Shown here piece after piece: positions 34,801 to 49,800 of a DNA stretch of 64,000 nucleotides (positions are counted from its first letter, which is position 1; each line of letters begins with the position of its first letter). Origin of the DNA: Pipra filicauda (taxonomy: Eukaryota > Chordata > Aves > Passeriformes > Pipridae); assembly GCF_003945595.2 (NCBI RefSeq), contig NW_024104521.1:62001-126000 (forward strand), given 5' to 3'. Made by a program: the position numbers and the translations under genes. The notes under the pieces are model-generated. The model searched no databases and was not told the DNA's origin. It saw only the letters and a program-made list of their open reading frames with translations.

Positions 34801-37800
34801 ATTGAAGTACTGCTTGATTGATTCTAAAATATTTCAGTGGCTATTATTAAAAATATCACAAAGAGTTCACTCAGGTCAAACTTCAGAAATTTCATGCCGA
34901 AACGTAAATTTCTTGATGTTTCACATATATCAGGCTGTCTCGCTACTGCAGTTTTCTTTGACACTGGTAATATATTGCATTTTCAGGTTTTTCCAAATCA
35001 CGGTCCCCCCACCCCTTCCAACCCTTTTATCTTCCCAGATAGGTCCATCTCATCCAGGTTCACATCACAGATGTGTAGCTGATGTTGCTGTGGTCTGAAT
35101 CCTTCACAGAGACAGAATTTGAATTCATAGATGATAGCAGTGACTTGGATAACCAATCTACCTGATGTCCAAAAGATAACCAGGAGTTACGTTAATTCCA
35201 GGTTGTCCAGCACAGGCTACCATCACTTAACAGCAGCTTTCTTCTCCAAGTCCTTGCTGTTTAAATTGTATATAATTGTCTGGTTCCCACAGCCAAAAGG
35301 CTGAATCACTCTGTGTAAGCTATTTAAATGTGAAGAAAGCAAAGCAAAATTTAAAAGGCAGCGTTATCTCATGCGACTTTCTTGTCTCAAGGCTAGAGAC
35401 AGTAGGCAAGGATCAGCACCCACTGTGCTGTTCACTGTGTACTCATCACAAAAGGACTCTGCCCCTGAAGACCTTATGAGTATAACCCTAGGCAAAAATT
35501 GCTGCGTGTTTTTCTTGACATTTTTCAGAGGCAAATCAGTAATCCTATGAAGAGTTAGGGTGCCAAGTGTGAGGCCTGAATGTGATCTTTGTTACACCAT
35601 CTTACAAGAATGTCAGTCTGAAGTACAGTCCTCAAAGCAACTTTAACTGTGAAGTCATTTCTAATGTCTCTGCAGTCCATTCCCATTAGACTACTTTTTT
35701 TTTTTTTAATCTAGGAAATAATTTGTCTTCTAGTCCTTTTGTACTTAAAATGATTCCATATAATTCCACTATGCTTCTTTCATCTCTTTGCAAAATCTGG
35801 GATGGCTCCTATCTGACTCTGGAAATACTGTCTTTAGACATCCTCATTAATTGATTCCTTACTCTGGCACAACATAGGAAACGATGCTACTTCTCCCTCC
35901 CTGGGGAAATCCAAGCCTGTGCGCATCTGTCCTGTCTCCCTTTGTGCTTAGCCAGGCAAAGAATTGTTCATGTTTTGTGCTCTTCAGCACTGCCTGCTTA
36001 TCACCCTGCTCTCAGTATTTGGTAGCAGTCTGGCTCTTTCTTATAATCTAAAGATTTTGTTATTATAGAGGGAGATTTTTTTTTTTTAATTATCTGCCTT
36101 ATTTTCAAAAGCTTCTTAATCCTTTTACTCCTGTATGGTAAAACTTGTCTACTGTGCTGTGTCTGAAGTGCAGGTGCCCTAGTGATGACATACCAAGTGT
36201 GCAAAATGGCACCGGAGATGGATTTTGCCCCCTGAATTAGGTAAATCAGGCTCCTCTGAAATCTGCAGCTTCCAGTGTATCTACTTTTCCCAGTTAGACA
36301 AACACGACTAATGCCTTGCCCCAAAGGTATCACTTCCTTTTCTTTTTTCTTGGCTTACTTGTGTTCTCCTTATGCTCTATTTCATGTTGCTTGAACCTCT
36401 TTCTTCCTTCACATGGGTGGACTTAGAACAATGTCAGATCTGTGAAAGCTACTAAACCGCTCAGTCTCACCTATCCAAATGCAAGCTTGCTGTCACATGA
36501 GGTGATCTGCCTGCTTGCAGAGCTCTTGCACCACAGGTTTCATCAGGTTTTGGCAGTTAAAGTCTCATTTTTGTCTGGGTTTCCAAGGCATTTCCCTGGC
36601 CTGGATCTAGTTACCTTAGGGATTAATTGATCCATCATGATTTTGACCTCCTGCACCATCCACTCCCCATGAAATGATGGGGCTGTCATGCCTGAAGCAA
36701 AAACGTTGTGTGTGACAGACAGCTTTCTTTGTGACTTGGCTGGGATCACAGGCTTTGGCTCTGAAAGATACTAGAATGGCAAGAATCTCAGCACAATATA
36801 AGACCCATTTTTTTTAATCTGCTGTCTTAATCACAACCCTATTACTACAAGGTTTTATTATTCATTGAGATTTTATTATTCATTGGGATTGGAGAAGAAG
36901 CTATTTATTCCTTTATTTTACTGTCTTTTGACGTGTCATAAAGCAATCTGAGATCACAGCATATAGAAAATGTAACTGTAATTGCAAGCAAAGCAAAAAA
37001 AAAGGCAAGAAACTCCCTGAATACGTTTGTCTCCACTCTTCTGCTGTTATATAAACTGTGAGTGTAGGTAGAGTACATCCATCTCCCTTTTTTGACATGA
37101 AAACAGCAGATGGGGCACATGGCTCTTTATGAAGGTTATGGTGTGCAGCAGTGAGGATTGGCAGGGTTATTATGTGTGAAGCCAGTGGGGGCTTTATCTT
37201 TGCTCAGAAATAGGGGTTTGCTTCACATTTCCATTTTGATTAGCAATAATGATACAAAGGCAAATTTTCTGTGCGAGGAAGTGCTGCTAATAAAGTGACC
37301 TTTGAAAATTAAGTAGCTCATTGAAGTGCCATACCACAATAAGAGTATACAAGGCTGGTCCCAGCTGCAGCAGGCAGGGAAACTGGATGGGAATCCAGAG
37401 AAACATGGAATGGGGTATCCTGGAGTGGATGAACAGCCCATGGTGGCACAGTAATGGTAGCAAGGAGCAATGGCCAGGTGCTGTTTTCCAGCTCTGGAGG
37501 GGCCGATTTATGTGCTTTGTCTTTGAAAGGATCTGAAAATGTGAAAGGCAGGAGCAGAGAGTGTTTCTAGCAAGGTTTCTGGGCATGGGGTTGTGCAGTT
37601 AAGGCTCTCAGCTATTGTCCTGCCAGTGCCATAACATTGGTTGTGCTTGGTTGCTGTTGGGAATGTGTTTGCATGGCTTTACTCATGGTAAACACAGGGT
37701 AGATTTGGAGCTATTTTGTGGATTCTTCTTGGATACAGGTGGAGAGCACTTAATACCACGCTGGTCCTAATTCAAAACCCCGGTTTCTATGTAGGAATTA

Positions 37801-40800
37801 TTTGCCGTTAAACTCCAGCTACGCAGCCTTTGGCAAGAGACATGAATCAATTTGTCCAGCTTTTCTTTTCTGTTTTGTCTCTGTGTGAAGGCTGATGCCC
37901 AGTGTGTGCCAAGGGGGCCTTTCAGACCCAATAATGCGCCCTTGTGTCTTGTAGCATGCGTGGAATTTGCATAGGCTGTGCTGGGACAGGCAGGTTTCTT
38001 TTGTTGCTGGAAACAAGGAGCAAGTTCTTTTCCCTGTCTCTGCTTCCTAATGCCTCTTCAAAAGCTCTCAGCACTCATGTAAGAAATTTACTTTTTTCTA
38101 TTTATTTTTGCATTAAATGTTGTTAAACTTTGTGCAACTTGTAATACAGGCTGTGCAGAGAAGTCATGTCAGTTCTAGTTGACAAAATTGTTTAATTTTC
38201 TTTCTCTGAATCTAGATATCTAATTGTCAGACGGAACAGATAATCTGTGATGCTTGATGTAACTGCTGCAAAGTATTTGCATATCTTCTCTGTGGGGAAA
38301 CAAAACTGCTAGTGAGTGAATAAGAGTGAACGGATCATTGCAGGCAGGGTCACTGGGCCTATACACTTGCTATTAACCCTTCTCAGGATCTGTAATGCGA
38401 CAGAATGAGTTGTCATGGGTTTCAGGCAAAGGGCTTGCTCCACATTATGGGCAGAGCTGGCACTTGTTTGTGCATTCTAGCCGTGTGCAATGAAATGCGA
38501 ATATGATCAGATCAATTGGCAATTGCTTTTTTCAGCTGATACCAAGTTGTTGCATTCTGGTCTTGATTTATTGCAGAGAACAAACTGCTGAAAAACAGGC
38601 TGGGAGGTGCTCAGAAAAATATGGCCCCCATTTGGAGTCAGCAGCGTGCTTGCTAGGCCACTCTGAGCCATGCAGCTGGGAGCCTTTGAGAGCTTTCTAA
38701 AATTTTAGAGGACCTGGCAGATTGCCTTGCAGTCTGCCTTGCAGACCTTCTTCCTTTCCATCCTCTTGAAGGCATCTTTGACATCCATGGAGAGCAGTGG
38801 CAAGGGGAGAGGGCTTTGTATGGATTCTCACGATGCAAGTGCTACTTGAGAGCCTGGTTTCTTCTTGTTTCAGCAAGTATCTTTCTCCTTGTGGAGCCTG
38901 AGTCACAGCTTTTATTCTCATATTCTGATCATGCATCCCGAAAATCCTGGAGATAGTCTTTCAGGTCAAAGATGTACAGCAGTAGCTCAGATAACTTTTG
39001 GGTTCGCAGATGCTGCATGGAGGTGGGCTAGGGTTCAGGTGACTTGGCAGTACGAGCTTTGATGTCCTCCCCATCGTGAGCTACGGTCGATTTACATCAG
39101 AACAGGAGGTTGCTGAGATCTCTGAACTAGTAGCTGAAGTGTTCTGTTGCTTGAGCCAATGGACATAACATTCAGTGGTTTGCAAATGCATTCGGTGGCA
39201 GGCGTGTTGGACAGTGAGCATGGATATACCCAGCATGGCCCAAACATGCTGACATGGTCTCCACCCTTCAGCAGAGAGGAGAGTAAGGTTAAGGTGCTCC
39301 GATCTTGTATGGAAAAGCTTGTTTTGAAGGGAAAGCCTTTGGTGGGCTTGGGGGTGTTCGGCAGAGCACGTGCTCTGTGGCCCAAGTTCCACACCATACC
39401 TAAGGGACTAGTGTGATCCCCAGTGCATGAGCACAGGATCTCTTATTACCTTTGCACTTGTGGCAGCTGCCATTGGAAAATGGTGTCCAACGAGAGCTCA
39501 CAGATGAGGATGGACGTAGAAAGAGTGGAAAGGAATTTATATAAGAGGCCAAGGGTGATTAAAGGATTGGGAATGTCAGATGGTGAAAGCACGTAGTATG
39601 TAAACGGGTGGGTAGGCAGCCTACACCCAGAGCCCTGAAAGAACAGACACACGCATTACCAGGGCCAGGCTAGCACTTTATAGCCAAGTATGACTTCAGG
39701 GCAGTAGCTCGTGACTGAAGAATGATACTAACCCTCACCTTTAAGTAAAAGAGTGGTGGGAGAAGCAAGCTAGGCAACTCTAGCCTGTGGGCTTGACATC
39801 AGAAGCAGAAAGGTGTTTGAAATAGTGGTGGGAAGATGGTAATGGTGGACCTAGAAGTAGATGGAAATTGGGCTAAGAGTTAAGTGTGAGCATTAAGAGC
39901 TCTGATTAAAGTGAGGTATCTCTTTGATAACTCCTTAATTTGACTTTTGACATGGTAAATGTACCTATCCTCTGGTTGGGCTATGTACCTGTTATAAATA
40001 ACCCTTAGCAGAGCACTGTTTCAGGTGCATCTCTTTTCCCATGCCACGTGAGAAACTATGAAATGGAGAAAGTAGGTGTCACTAGAGAATAGGGAGGTTG
40101 GATAAAGGACAGCATGAAGAAGAGGCAAGAACTGGATGAGCCAAAAAGAGATATTCTAGGAGAAAGGCTACCAGGGGTTCCTCAAGGACTGATCTTGCAT
40201 GATGCATGCCAATGATTTTTCACTCCAGACTCAGAGTGCAGAGCTGGCAGAGGGCAGTAACCAAAGAGGTGGCAACGTGTCACCTGGGAACATTTGACCA
40301 CACCTGCAGCAAAACTGAGGGTTCATGTTATTGCATGTTTATGATCTCAAAAACAAAGTCCCAGGATGTGGGAACTCTCTATTTGTTGATAGGGAGGTAG
40401 GGATGAGGTAACAATAGTGGGAACTGATGAGTGTAGGCTGGCCATGAAAAAGTTTAGGTTGTGTTTCAGACTTTCAGGCCACTGGGAATGAATTTCTGGG
40501 GAGGAAGGGAGATAGAACCAAACTTCTTCGTGACTTAGAGTGGTAAGTTATTGTAAAATATTGGGTGTCATATCTGCCTGAGCTAGTAGGAAGTAGATTC
40601 AGTGAAACTAGTAGTAGACATGTAGATGTAGTTGAAGTTTTAGTTGGATGTTGCAATGTGTTGCATATGTCATCATCATGCTATGGAGGTGCTAGTCTTG
40701 GACTGTGCTGTACAAACAGTCCAGAAATGTTTTTGCTCCATAGGGAAATGTAACTGTGCTGTGCTGAACATTCACCAGTCAGACAGTGCTGTTGGTGTAG

Positions 40801-43800
40801 ACTGGTAGCTCCTGTGTCAGCAGATGTCTCCTTCAGGGCAGACCAGCTGGCTGTAAAAAAACAAAGTGATGAAGAGTATTTTTTTTCCTCTTTCCCTTTT
40901 TCCCAGTGATGCCATCTGCAATTTTGTCATCTGCAATGACTCCTCCTTCCGCAGCCAACCGATCATCTTCAATCCTGACTTCTTTGTGGAAAAGCTGCGC
41001 CATGAAAAACCAGAGGTGTTCACAGAGCTGGTTGTCAGCAATATTACCAGGCTCATTGACTTGCCTGGGGCAGAGCTGGCCCAGCTAATGGGAGAAGAGG
41101 ACCCAAAGCTGCCTGGGGCAAACAGCACAGCCTCTGGATTTTTTCGTTCTCTGATGTCTCTGAAGCGCAAGGGTGAGTATGGCATGATGTCTGGTGCCCA
41201 CCTTTAGGGTGATGCTGTAATCATCTTTTACATGTAGTTTACAAAACTTTCAGCCTGTTGCTTTGAGCTTGTGTGGAATGCTTAATATTATACGTTTGTA
41301 ATCTCTGATTACATTGGGAATGTAACCTCTAGAAAGGAGCGAAACAGGCCATAGGATTGATCCTATAAATGCCCTGCACTTTGAGAGTATCTTTTTCTGG
41401 GGATTATTGCTGTGGTGTATGTTAGGTTGGCTTCAGTGGGTCAGCTGCCCACTGTGCAGCTCAGAAATCTGTAAGCATCTCCCATCCAAATGCTAGTGCT
41501 GCTCAGATCCACATCCCAATCCAGTGACAAAGCTCTGCAAACTGACTCTGATTAAGCTCAGATTCAACCCTGGGAGGTGACATATTTCTTTTTCTCTTAG
41601 ACAAGGATTCAGCTGGAGTTTTCTTCTGGTAAACTGACTATTCTTATCTTCTCTTTCAAGTTCAGCTGTCTTAATTATGAAACATTAGCCCTAGGCCCTT
41701 CTTAGAAGTTTGAGATCTGCTTTTGAGCACTGTTACGTTTAGATCCTCTCCTCTTCAATGGCTGGCATTTACCACTCTGTTTTGTTGTAACTAAAAAGGT
41801 GTTTTCGGGGCAGGGTGGCTACAGTGGGTGTGCATTCTTCCACCTCTGCCCACACTCAAGGGGAACGTGGTTCTCCTGATAAGTTCAGTTAAACTTCCTC
41901 ACTTATCTAGACAGAAGTTGACTCCATCTGGGCACCTCACATCCCTCCTCAGCTCTGGTTTCCTAGCTTAGACTGGCAGGCTGCTGGCAGAGAAGCTGTA
42001 AGGAGCTGCCTTCAGATGTTGGCAGCCTAAAGTTGAACACTTCTGATTAGTCTTCCCCTTCCTTTGAGCAGTTCTGCTACTGTGAGTACCTCTGAGAAGG
42101 GAGTTATTGCTGTGTCTGAGTGGCTTTTTTCTGTCTCCAACCTTTATATAGTGTCTCTAAGTGCTTCTGATTTTACCAAACTTATTCTTCTGTTGTATTT
42201 CATAAGGACAAGCTTTGCAGTCTCACTGCTCAGACAGAATTTTCAGGTGCCAGCTTCAGCCCTCCACTTCTGGTTCACTCAGCAGGAATCCTGATAGATA
42301 CACACACCCTGGGAAAATAAAATACTGCAAATCAGGTCTTTTAGCATCCTCAGATGAGAATTACTTAATATTGCCATGACTTACCTTGCTGCTCCATAAT
42401 AACAGGTCTTTGTGCTGCCCCTAACCTGCAGTTAGACTGTGCTCATACCTGTTATTGCTCCTGCCTCAGTTCCCAGAGAGTAGCAGGACACCTTAAATTC
42501 AAACACTTGCCACTTGACAAACAGAAACAAGTGAGTAACCAAGCTGGAAGTGTTTTCTTAGTGTGTTTGGAAACCTCCATGTTCTTGTCAAAACCTTCCA
42601 GCAGGGGCTGGTGAGCCTTCTCTATCTAGCTAATTTTTTTTTTAATTATCTATACTCTGCTGGAGCACTGCTCTTAGCAGACCTGACATCTCCGACTCGT
42701 TCTCTTCCCCCGAGAGCTCTGTCTTCCCCCATTCAGATGTCTCCATGGCCGTGTGTCTCACTACAGCTACAGCTAGCAGATGTTTCCAAGTCTGCTGGCT
42801 GCACTCCCAGGCTGCAATGGCAGTGTCTCCCAGCATTGACAGGCACTGTCTGTGAACTCCTTGGCCAAACTCTGAGAAAAAGAAGTTTGTGCCTACAGAG
42901 AAAATCAGTTTTGTGTACTGTGTGTTTCATCTTGGAGCCATCGTTTGTTTTTCTTCATGTTATAGACCAGATAGAACAAACAGGTTTTATTTCTTCAAAG
43001 CCAGAGGCCAAGGACCGCAGAGCTCAGAGCTGATCAAACTGCAAATACAACTTCTTTGAGCATAGGAAACTCAATCTCATGCTGCTGCTTAGTTTCAGAA
43101 GCAGTCATACAATAACATCTAAGCCTTTGTAACGCAGCATCCGTTCTCCAGACACGTCTTTCAAGTTTCTTTGAGAATCAAATTCTCATTCAGATACCAG
43201 CTTCTGACTTCAAAACTAAATCAAATTTGTCAGGCCCTGCATGTCTCAAGAAGATGTATTTTCCTCTTCTATTCCTGGCCACTGTTGATTCTATCTGTTG
43301 AATGTCTAATGAGTTTAGTTTTCTTCAAGGACAAGAATCTTTGCCAACCATTCTCTCCCTTTGCACTCAAACCTTTCAGATCTTTCACGTGGATCAAGAG
43401 CTCACATTTGCCTCCTTTCTCCTGCAAGACTGAAGCATGTGCTTTATCAGAGTGAGGTCAGAAAGTTCTTGATTTAACAGGAGGCTGGAGTTCCTGGTGG
43501 CTTACCATGTATTTTAGAAGTCCTGGAAGAAAGCAGAACATTCTTGAGGCGGAATAAATTTAGTTGCACAGGAAGGCTGCTAGAGAAGAGCATAGGGTTA
43601 ACCAGGTCTCTCCCACATGCTGTGAGCATCAACACCACAGAGTAGTAAGATCTGTAGTACAACAGACCAAAAGCTAGTAAAATCAAAATGTGCTGTGGCA
43701 GGGGAAAAAGAAGAGGCAAGACAAAGCTTGCAGCAGAGATAACTTTTATCAGACCAGCCAATGCACTTCTTGATGGGCTATCACCTGTAACAATAAGGAG

Positions 43801-46800
43801 GGAAATCCTCAGTGCAAATGGTGCAAATGTCCAGCCTGCCCTCATAAGTGATCCATGCTCCTGTTAGTCAGGTCATGGAGAAGAGAGGAATATTCTTTTC
43901 TTAAATCTGTTTGCTCTTTGAAGCCTGAGTGCAAGGGTAGGACAAATCAGTTTTGTACCTGGTTCCAGTTCTCAGTCCCAGTCAGCATGTTGTGGTACGG
44001 TCTATCCAGTATCTCGTCTACAGCTGCAGTCCAAACCTACGTGCATCTGAGGGAAGAAGTGTGGTGCTCAGAGTTCTGGTTGCTGTCAGTGAAGCCCCTG
44101 GGAGTTGTCTCAGCTTTCTGAGGGGCAGAGCATGCTGGCTGTGTGTGTGTTTGACAGAAAAATCCATTCACTATCAAGGCTGCATTTATTAGACAACACT
44201 GTCCTCCTGGATAATCACTGTCTTACCTGCGAAGTCCCTCTCTGGATAAGAACAGTTTTCTGCACTGGTTCAACAAATGCCCTTCAGTTAAATGGGCTTC
44301 TCATCTAATGTTTTCTTCTATGCAGGGATCTCCTTCCTTTCAGCTCAGTTGCTTCCACGTTTTGGGGCTGCAGCCTGTGTTATTTAGTGGAGTTCTGGAG
44401 CTGACAGCTGATGTTCAATCTGTAACAACCCCATGACATGGGAGCAGACTCCAAGAGTGAGAGGACCTGCCAGTGCTCCCTATGGAGAAGGACCCAGCTC
44501 ATTCCTTCCCTACTCTCCTTTTTTTTTTTTTTTTTTTTTTTTGAGTTCTTCCTTGTTCAGTCTTCATACTTTCATACTTAGGCTAGAGCAGCTGACATGG
44601 AAGAGAGATTCACTGGGATGAGGGAATTCCAGGGATTACCCATCCCTGTAAAGGAGGCCAGTGTGAGACAGTCAGATCATGTCTGATCTCCCCAGAAGTG
44701 CACGTTCTCCTCTCCCATAAACTAGTAGCTGCACCTCTTCTTTCTGCTCCACTTCATGTCAAGCCACAGTGAGGATGAATCTGGACTTTCCTTCTTGGGT
44801 GTGGAGAGTGCCAATGTGGAAGGCGCCTGGGCAGTCCAGGCTCTCACATCTGCCCTTCCCACTTAGCTGTTCCCATAAAGTTCAGGCATGCAGATTCTGT
44901 GCCATTTAAAATTGAAGCATCTGTTTTGGTGTTGTTTTCTTTTAAAGGGCTAGAGAATGTTTGCTTTAGCTGATAAAAGTGTAATTAAACTGAGGTAAGA
45001 AGCAGGATGATCAAGCCCATGTAAGTACAGCATGGTGAGATAAAGTGTCTTATTTTGGAGTGCTTGTGATATCTCACGTGTATGGGTGTCCTTGTGACCT
45101 TCACCCTTAGCATTTTGGGGCACTGGTCTTTGCATGCTGAAATCCTGTTCTTTGGGAAACATTAATTTCTGTGGCTGTTGGGCTCTGAGCTGCCTGAACA
45201 TGTTGTCTTCTGTTCTGCAGAGAAAGGGGTGGTGTTTGGCTCACCACTGACAGAAGAAGGCATTGCACAGGTTTCTCAGCTAATCGAGTATCTGCACAAA
45301 AGTAAGTGGCTCTGTCTTGCTGTCTTCCCATCCCAATGGGTATCTGACTGGCCCACCTCAGGTCTCTGGTGCAGAGTGAAAAGCTATGATCTCTCCAGCA
45401 TCAGGAGTTCGGCACTGCAGAACTGCACTGCACTACTCCCCAGAATTGCCTAGCAGATATGTTAGTTTATTTCCCTCTGTACAAGGACTTTTTCTACTGA
45501 TGAGAGCTAGCTTGAAGTCATAGCTTCATATCTGAATGCAGTTCACTGAGGTTTGCTGTCAAGCTCTGGAAAGAGGAGGGAACTGCTTTAGTAAGAAGAT
45601 GGGAATCAGCCTCTGATTACTCAGTGCCCTTTTTTCTCCCCTCTGCCAAGCAGATCTGAGAGCAGAAGGCTTGTTTCGAGTGCCTGGCAACAGCATCAGG
45701 CAACAGATCCTAAAGGATGCTCTGAACAGTGGTACAGATATTGACCTGGACTCTGGGGAGTTTCATTCCAATGATGTGGCTACCCTGCTTAAGATGTTCC
45801 TGGGGGAATTACCAGAGCCACTGCTGACACACAAGCACTTCCATGCCCACCTCAAAATTGCAGGTGAGTGAGCAGCAAGAGGCAGTGATGAGCAGAAGGA
45901 CTGGAACAAGCCTCCTAGAAAGCACTCTAGGCTGCAGAAGGGTACTCCTTAAAGGCAGGATAAGAAGGAATCTTCCTGCCATCTCAGTGTGATGGTGGAA
46001 AGACTGGAGCTGAAAATCCTAAGGAATCAGACCAAGTCTGTCTAGCTAGTCTTCTCTCAGATAACTCAGGAGTAAAGCCCACATTGGTAACCTGGGTCTC
46101 CATCTGTTTTGTGTCTGGGGTTCTCCTGAGCAAGTTGTGGTTTCTGTGTACTTAATAACTGTTATTGAACTACCTTATGTGAACTTCCTCCATATTGCCT
46201 TCAAGCCATCACAGCTCTTAGCAGCTCTGTTGTTCTGTGGGAGGAGTAGCACAGATTAATACATTAAGTGGGGAGCTTGGGAGCTGGGGGGAAAAGAGAT
46301 GGAGGGCCAAGAATTGTGTAGGGGATTGTAGGAGATCTGAATATGAAGAGGGAAGGATAACTGGTTGCCACAGACTGCTGTTAGGAAAGGTAATGTGTGT
46401 CCTTCACATTCTGCCTTCTGATTTGGCAGACTTGACACTGTTTGATGAGAAGGGGAATAAGACCAGCACTCCAGACAAAGAGCGCCAAATTGAAGCCCTC
46501 CAGCTGCTGTTTTTGATCCTTCCCGCTCCCAACCGCAGTCTGCTCAAACTGCTCCTGGACTTGCTCTACCAGACCGCCAAGAAGCAGGACAAGAACAAGA
46601 TGTCTGCCCACAATCTTGCCCTCATGTTTGCACCCCACATCCTATGGCCCAGAAATGTGAGCAGTGCCTCGGTGTCTGTGGGTGGGATATTGCAATATAG
46701 ACAGCAGAGGCTTGGCAGGTCTCCTTGGTAGGGGAAGAACCAAGATGGGAAGGTTAAGTATTGACACAGGGATGTGAGGGTTGGAGACTGCGATGGAGAG

Positions 46801-49800
46801 GTGAAGCTTCCTGGCAGGATTCAGTCCTAGTGTTCAGTCCAGGCCTGCCATAGGTCTCATTTGCAATTTAGGCATCATCTTTTTCAGTAAAATTGAAAGC
46901 ACAGTACAGTCATGCTTCTTTTAAGAAAGTCAGCTCCAGCTTCTGTGCTGCTGGTGAACTGTTTGGCCCCAGAGTTGTCAGATTCTCCTCTCAGAGCAGC
47001 TTTGGCTCTGTGAGCTCTGCTTGTTGGTGTGCTGTGAACCCTGCCTGCCTGTCACCTCAGAGCAGGTCTCCTGCTGCTGCACTGTGTGTCTATGTCCCAG
47101 AAACAGCAAGGGCAGCAGAGATCCTTCCTCCTCCCCTTCTAATGGATGCACTTTTGACTGTGTCCTCTTGCCAGGTGACAGCAAATGACCTTCAGGAAAA
47201 TATCACAAAGCTGAACAATGGAGTGACCTTCATGATCAAACATTCTCAGAAACTCTTCAAGGTAAGTGTGCTTTGGGGTCTTGCTCTCCCTGCTTCTGTC
47301 AGCAGGAGACTGAATGCCCCTTGTCCAGAAAGATTCCAGGGGTCAAGTGCATATTCTAGGGGCTCTCTTCTGCAGGAAGGAGGATTTCTACAAGAAACTG
47401 TTCCTTTAGTGACTAGGGAGGTCTTTGCTGGGCAGGCAGCCCCAGAGATGGCTTTGCCTGGGCAGGTCAGCAGCACGGTGCAGTGTAACGCTCCCCTCTG
47501 CTGGACACCAGCACCTGCTGCCCAGCTGGAAGCGTGGCTCCTGGGGCAGGTACTCACCGGGCTGCACTAGGGTTCTCGCAGGATAAGGAAAGGGACTTGT
47601 CCTGGCTGAGTGTTGCCACGAGCCGAATACCTAATACAGTGCATTGTTTTGTTGTGAACTTCTCTGCAAATGGTAGTCAGCCCACTGTTACGGGCACTGA
47701 CTAGCTCTGAGCAGGGTGCTGTAGAGCAGTCAGGAAATGTTTCTACAACAGGCAGTCTCTTGACTTCTCAGGACCTTCCTGGTCACTGTAGGTATCTGCT
47801 CTCTGCAGAAAGTCCTCCCATAGAAAGTTCCCCTTCTGCCCTTTTTGTCAGGCCCCTGCTTGGCCAGCTCAGAGCTAGGGGAATCATTTAGAGCAGGGTT
47901 CCACAGGAACTTTTTCCTACTGTGAGTTTCACTTCTGCTGTTTGCCTGCATGTAAAGGAAGCTGTGAACAGGGACTGCACTGGGGACGTGAAATTCCATG
48001 GCTTTGTCTTCCCTAAGTAGCTGAGTCTTGATACAAGTAGCTTGTGTGGTATGGTTGAAAAGCAGCTCTTGCTGTGGCCACTCTTGCCCCAAGGCCAAAC
48101 ATGCTAAACATATATTTGGCCTGTTCTCTGCTCATCGTCACAGGCTCCAGTGTACATCCGGGAGTGTGCCAGGCTGCACTATCTGGGATCCAGAGCCCAC
48201 ACATCAAAGGTAAGGCCAGCAAATGCAGTGCCCTCCATTAAAGGGCAGAGGCTGTGATGCTATGAAGGGATCCTTGTGAGTGATAGAAGCTGCAAACAAA
48301 CCAAGTCACAAAAGAGGATCTGTCAGAAGCCAGGAGCGAGGGAAGCATATGGTGTGCTGGTGCAGGTGGCTGCATTAGGGAAATTGGACAGAGTTGCAGC
48401 ATCTGTTAATCAAAAGCACAGGGAAAGAAAGCCACCGGCCCCTGTTTAGAGCAAACCTGCTCCGTGTGTCCAGTTCATGCAGCACCTGCTCCTTTGATGG
48501 GTTTGTGCCTTCCAAACAGACAGACATGCCTGCTGCCATGGCCAGGTTGCTTGGAAGAGGTGCTGGGATAAAGGCTACTTGCTGCCACTGGGACAATTGT
48601 GTCTTGCTAGCAAATACTTCCCTGCCTCATTTAGCTGCAGAAGAGAGAAGATGCATTGTGAGGAGCTGCACTGATCCTTCTCAAACCTGGAAGGGCTTCT
48701 GCAGCTGGCATCTGGGAGGGGAAGGAAGAAGCAATGGGGTCACCTTTGTATTGTTGTCACCTTTTCCTGGCACGGGGCCTGCTGGTGCAGTGCTGCTGCA
48801 GAAGGATAGGGAAAACACAGCCCTGTGCATTCACTAGTGTTGAGGCAGCTCACGAGACTCTTCCTAGCCTGGCTTAGATGGGTGGCTCATTGGGATTAAA
48901 GCATGGCAAGCGACTGCTGTCTCCGCTTTCCCAGGATGACCTGGATTTGCTGACGTCTTCTGGCTCCAAGGAGCTGCAGCCCCTCAAGTCTCAAAAGCGA
49001 AGCCGGCTGGACTCTTGCCATCAGGAGGAGACCCAGCAGCGCACAGAGGAGGCACTGAAGGAGCTCTTCCGCCATGTCCACAATATGCCTGACTCGGCAA
49101 AGAAGAAGAAGCTTATCCGGCAGGTAGCGTGGGGAAAAAAAGATATCTTTGGGGTGTGCTTGTCAGCACAATCCTGGGCACGGGGTTAAAGGCAGCGCCT
49201 TCTTGAGAGCTGCTCCTAATCCTGGGAGGGCTGGGGAGAGTGGACTGTGGACTTTGGGCTGTGTAAGGGGCAGAGCTGTAAGAAGACAGGGAAGGAGGAT
49301 ATGTCTGGATGTGACTGATACTGGAGCTTGCTGCATCAGGCTGTGCTTTAGGCTTTCTGTTTTTCAAGCAGTTTTCCAGTCCTGATCATGGCCTTGTTGA
49401 GCTTCCTCCTTCAGAAAAGGAAAAGTCTTGTCCCCTCTTGCCTCCAGGGAGTGGACAAACTGGTCTCCTCTTGGTCCCAAGACAACTTGCTGCTCCAGAC
49501 AGACTGTTTGATATGGTCAGCACCAGTCATGGCTGCCAGCCTCCAGCTGCTGCCCAGCCCCCTTTCTACTCCAACACCTGCTGCTTTTGGTTAATCTAGT
49601 AGCCAGCACAAAGCAGCTTCGCACCCAAACTCCCTGTAATGCTGGGTGGGAAATATGGCCTTCCTTTGCTTTCTTATCCCTGCGGCTCTGAGCTGCTCCT
49701 CTATTCTGGGATGTGAAAGAGACAAACTGAGTTCTGGGACAGCAGGTAGAGCAGCACACAGCAGTAAGAGACTGGTGTAACTGTGCTAACATACTGCCCT

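Noticed and set aside
42563..43033. Plus-strand frame of 156 codons in ARHGAP19 intron 2
   Set aside because: Composition looks like translated non-coding DNA and no motif is recognised.
43474..43845. Minus-strand frame of 123 codons in ARHGAP19 intron 2, rich in hydrophobic residues
   Set aside because: No family resemblance, no convincing splice sites or promoter, and no poly(A) signal; more likely chance in AT-rich DNA. A homology search would settle it.
44519..44542. Poly(T) as tail of an antisense retrogene
   Set aside because: No gene-like or element-like sequence adjoins it.
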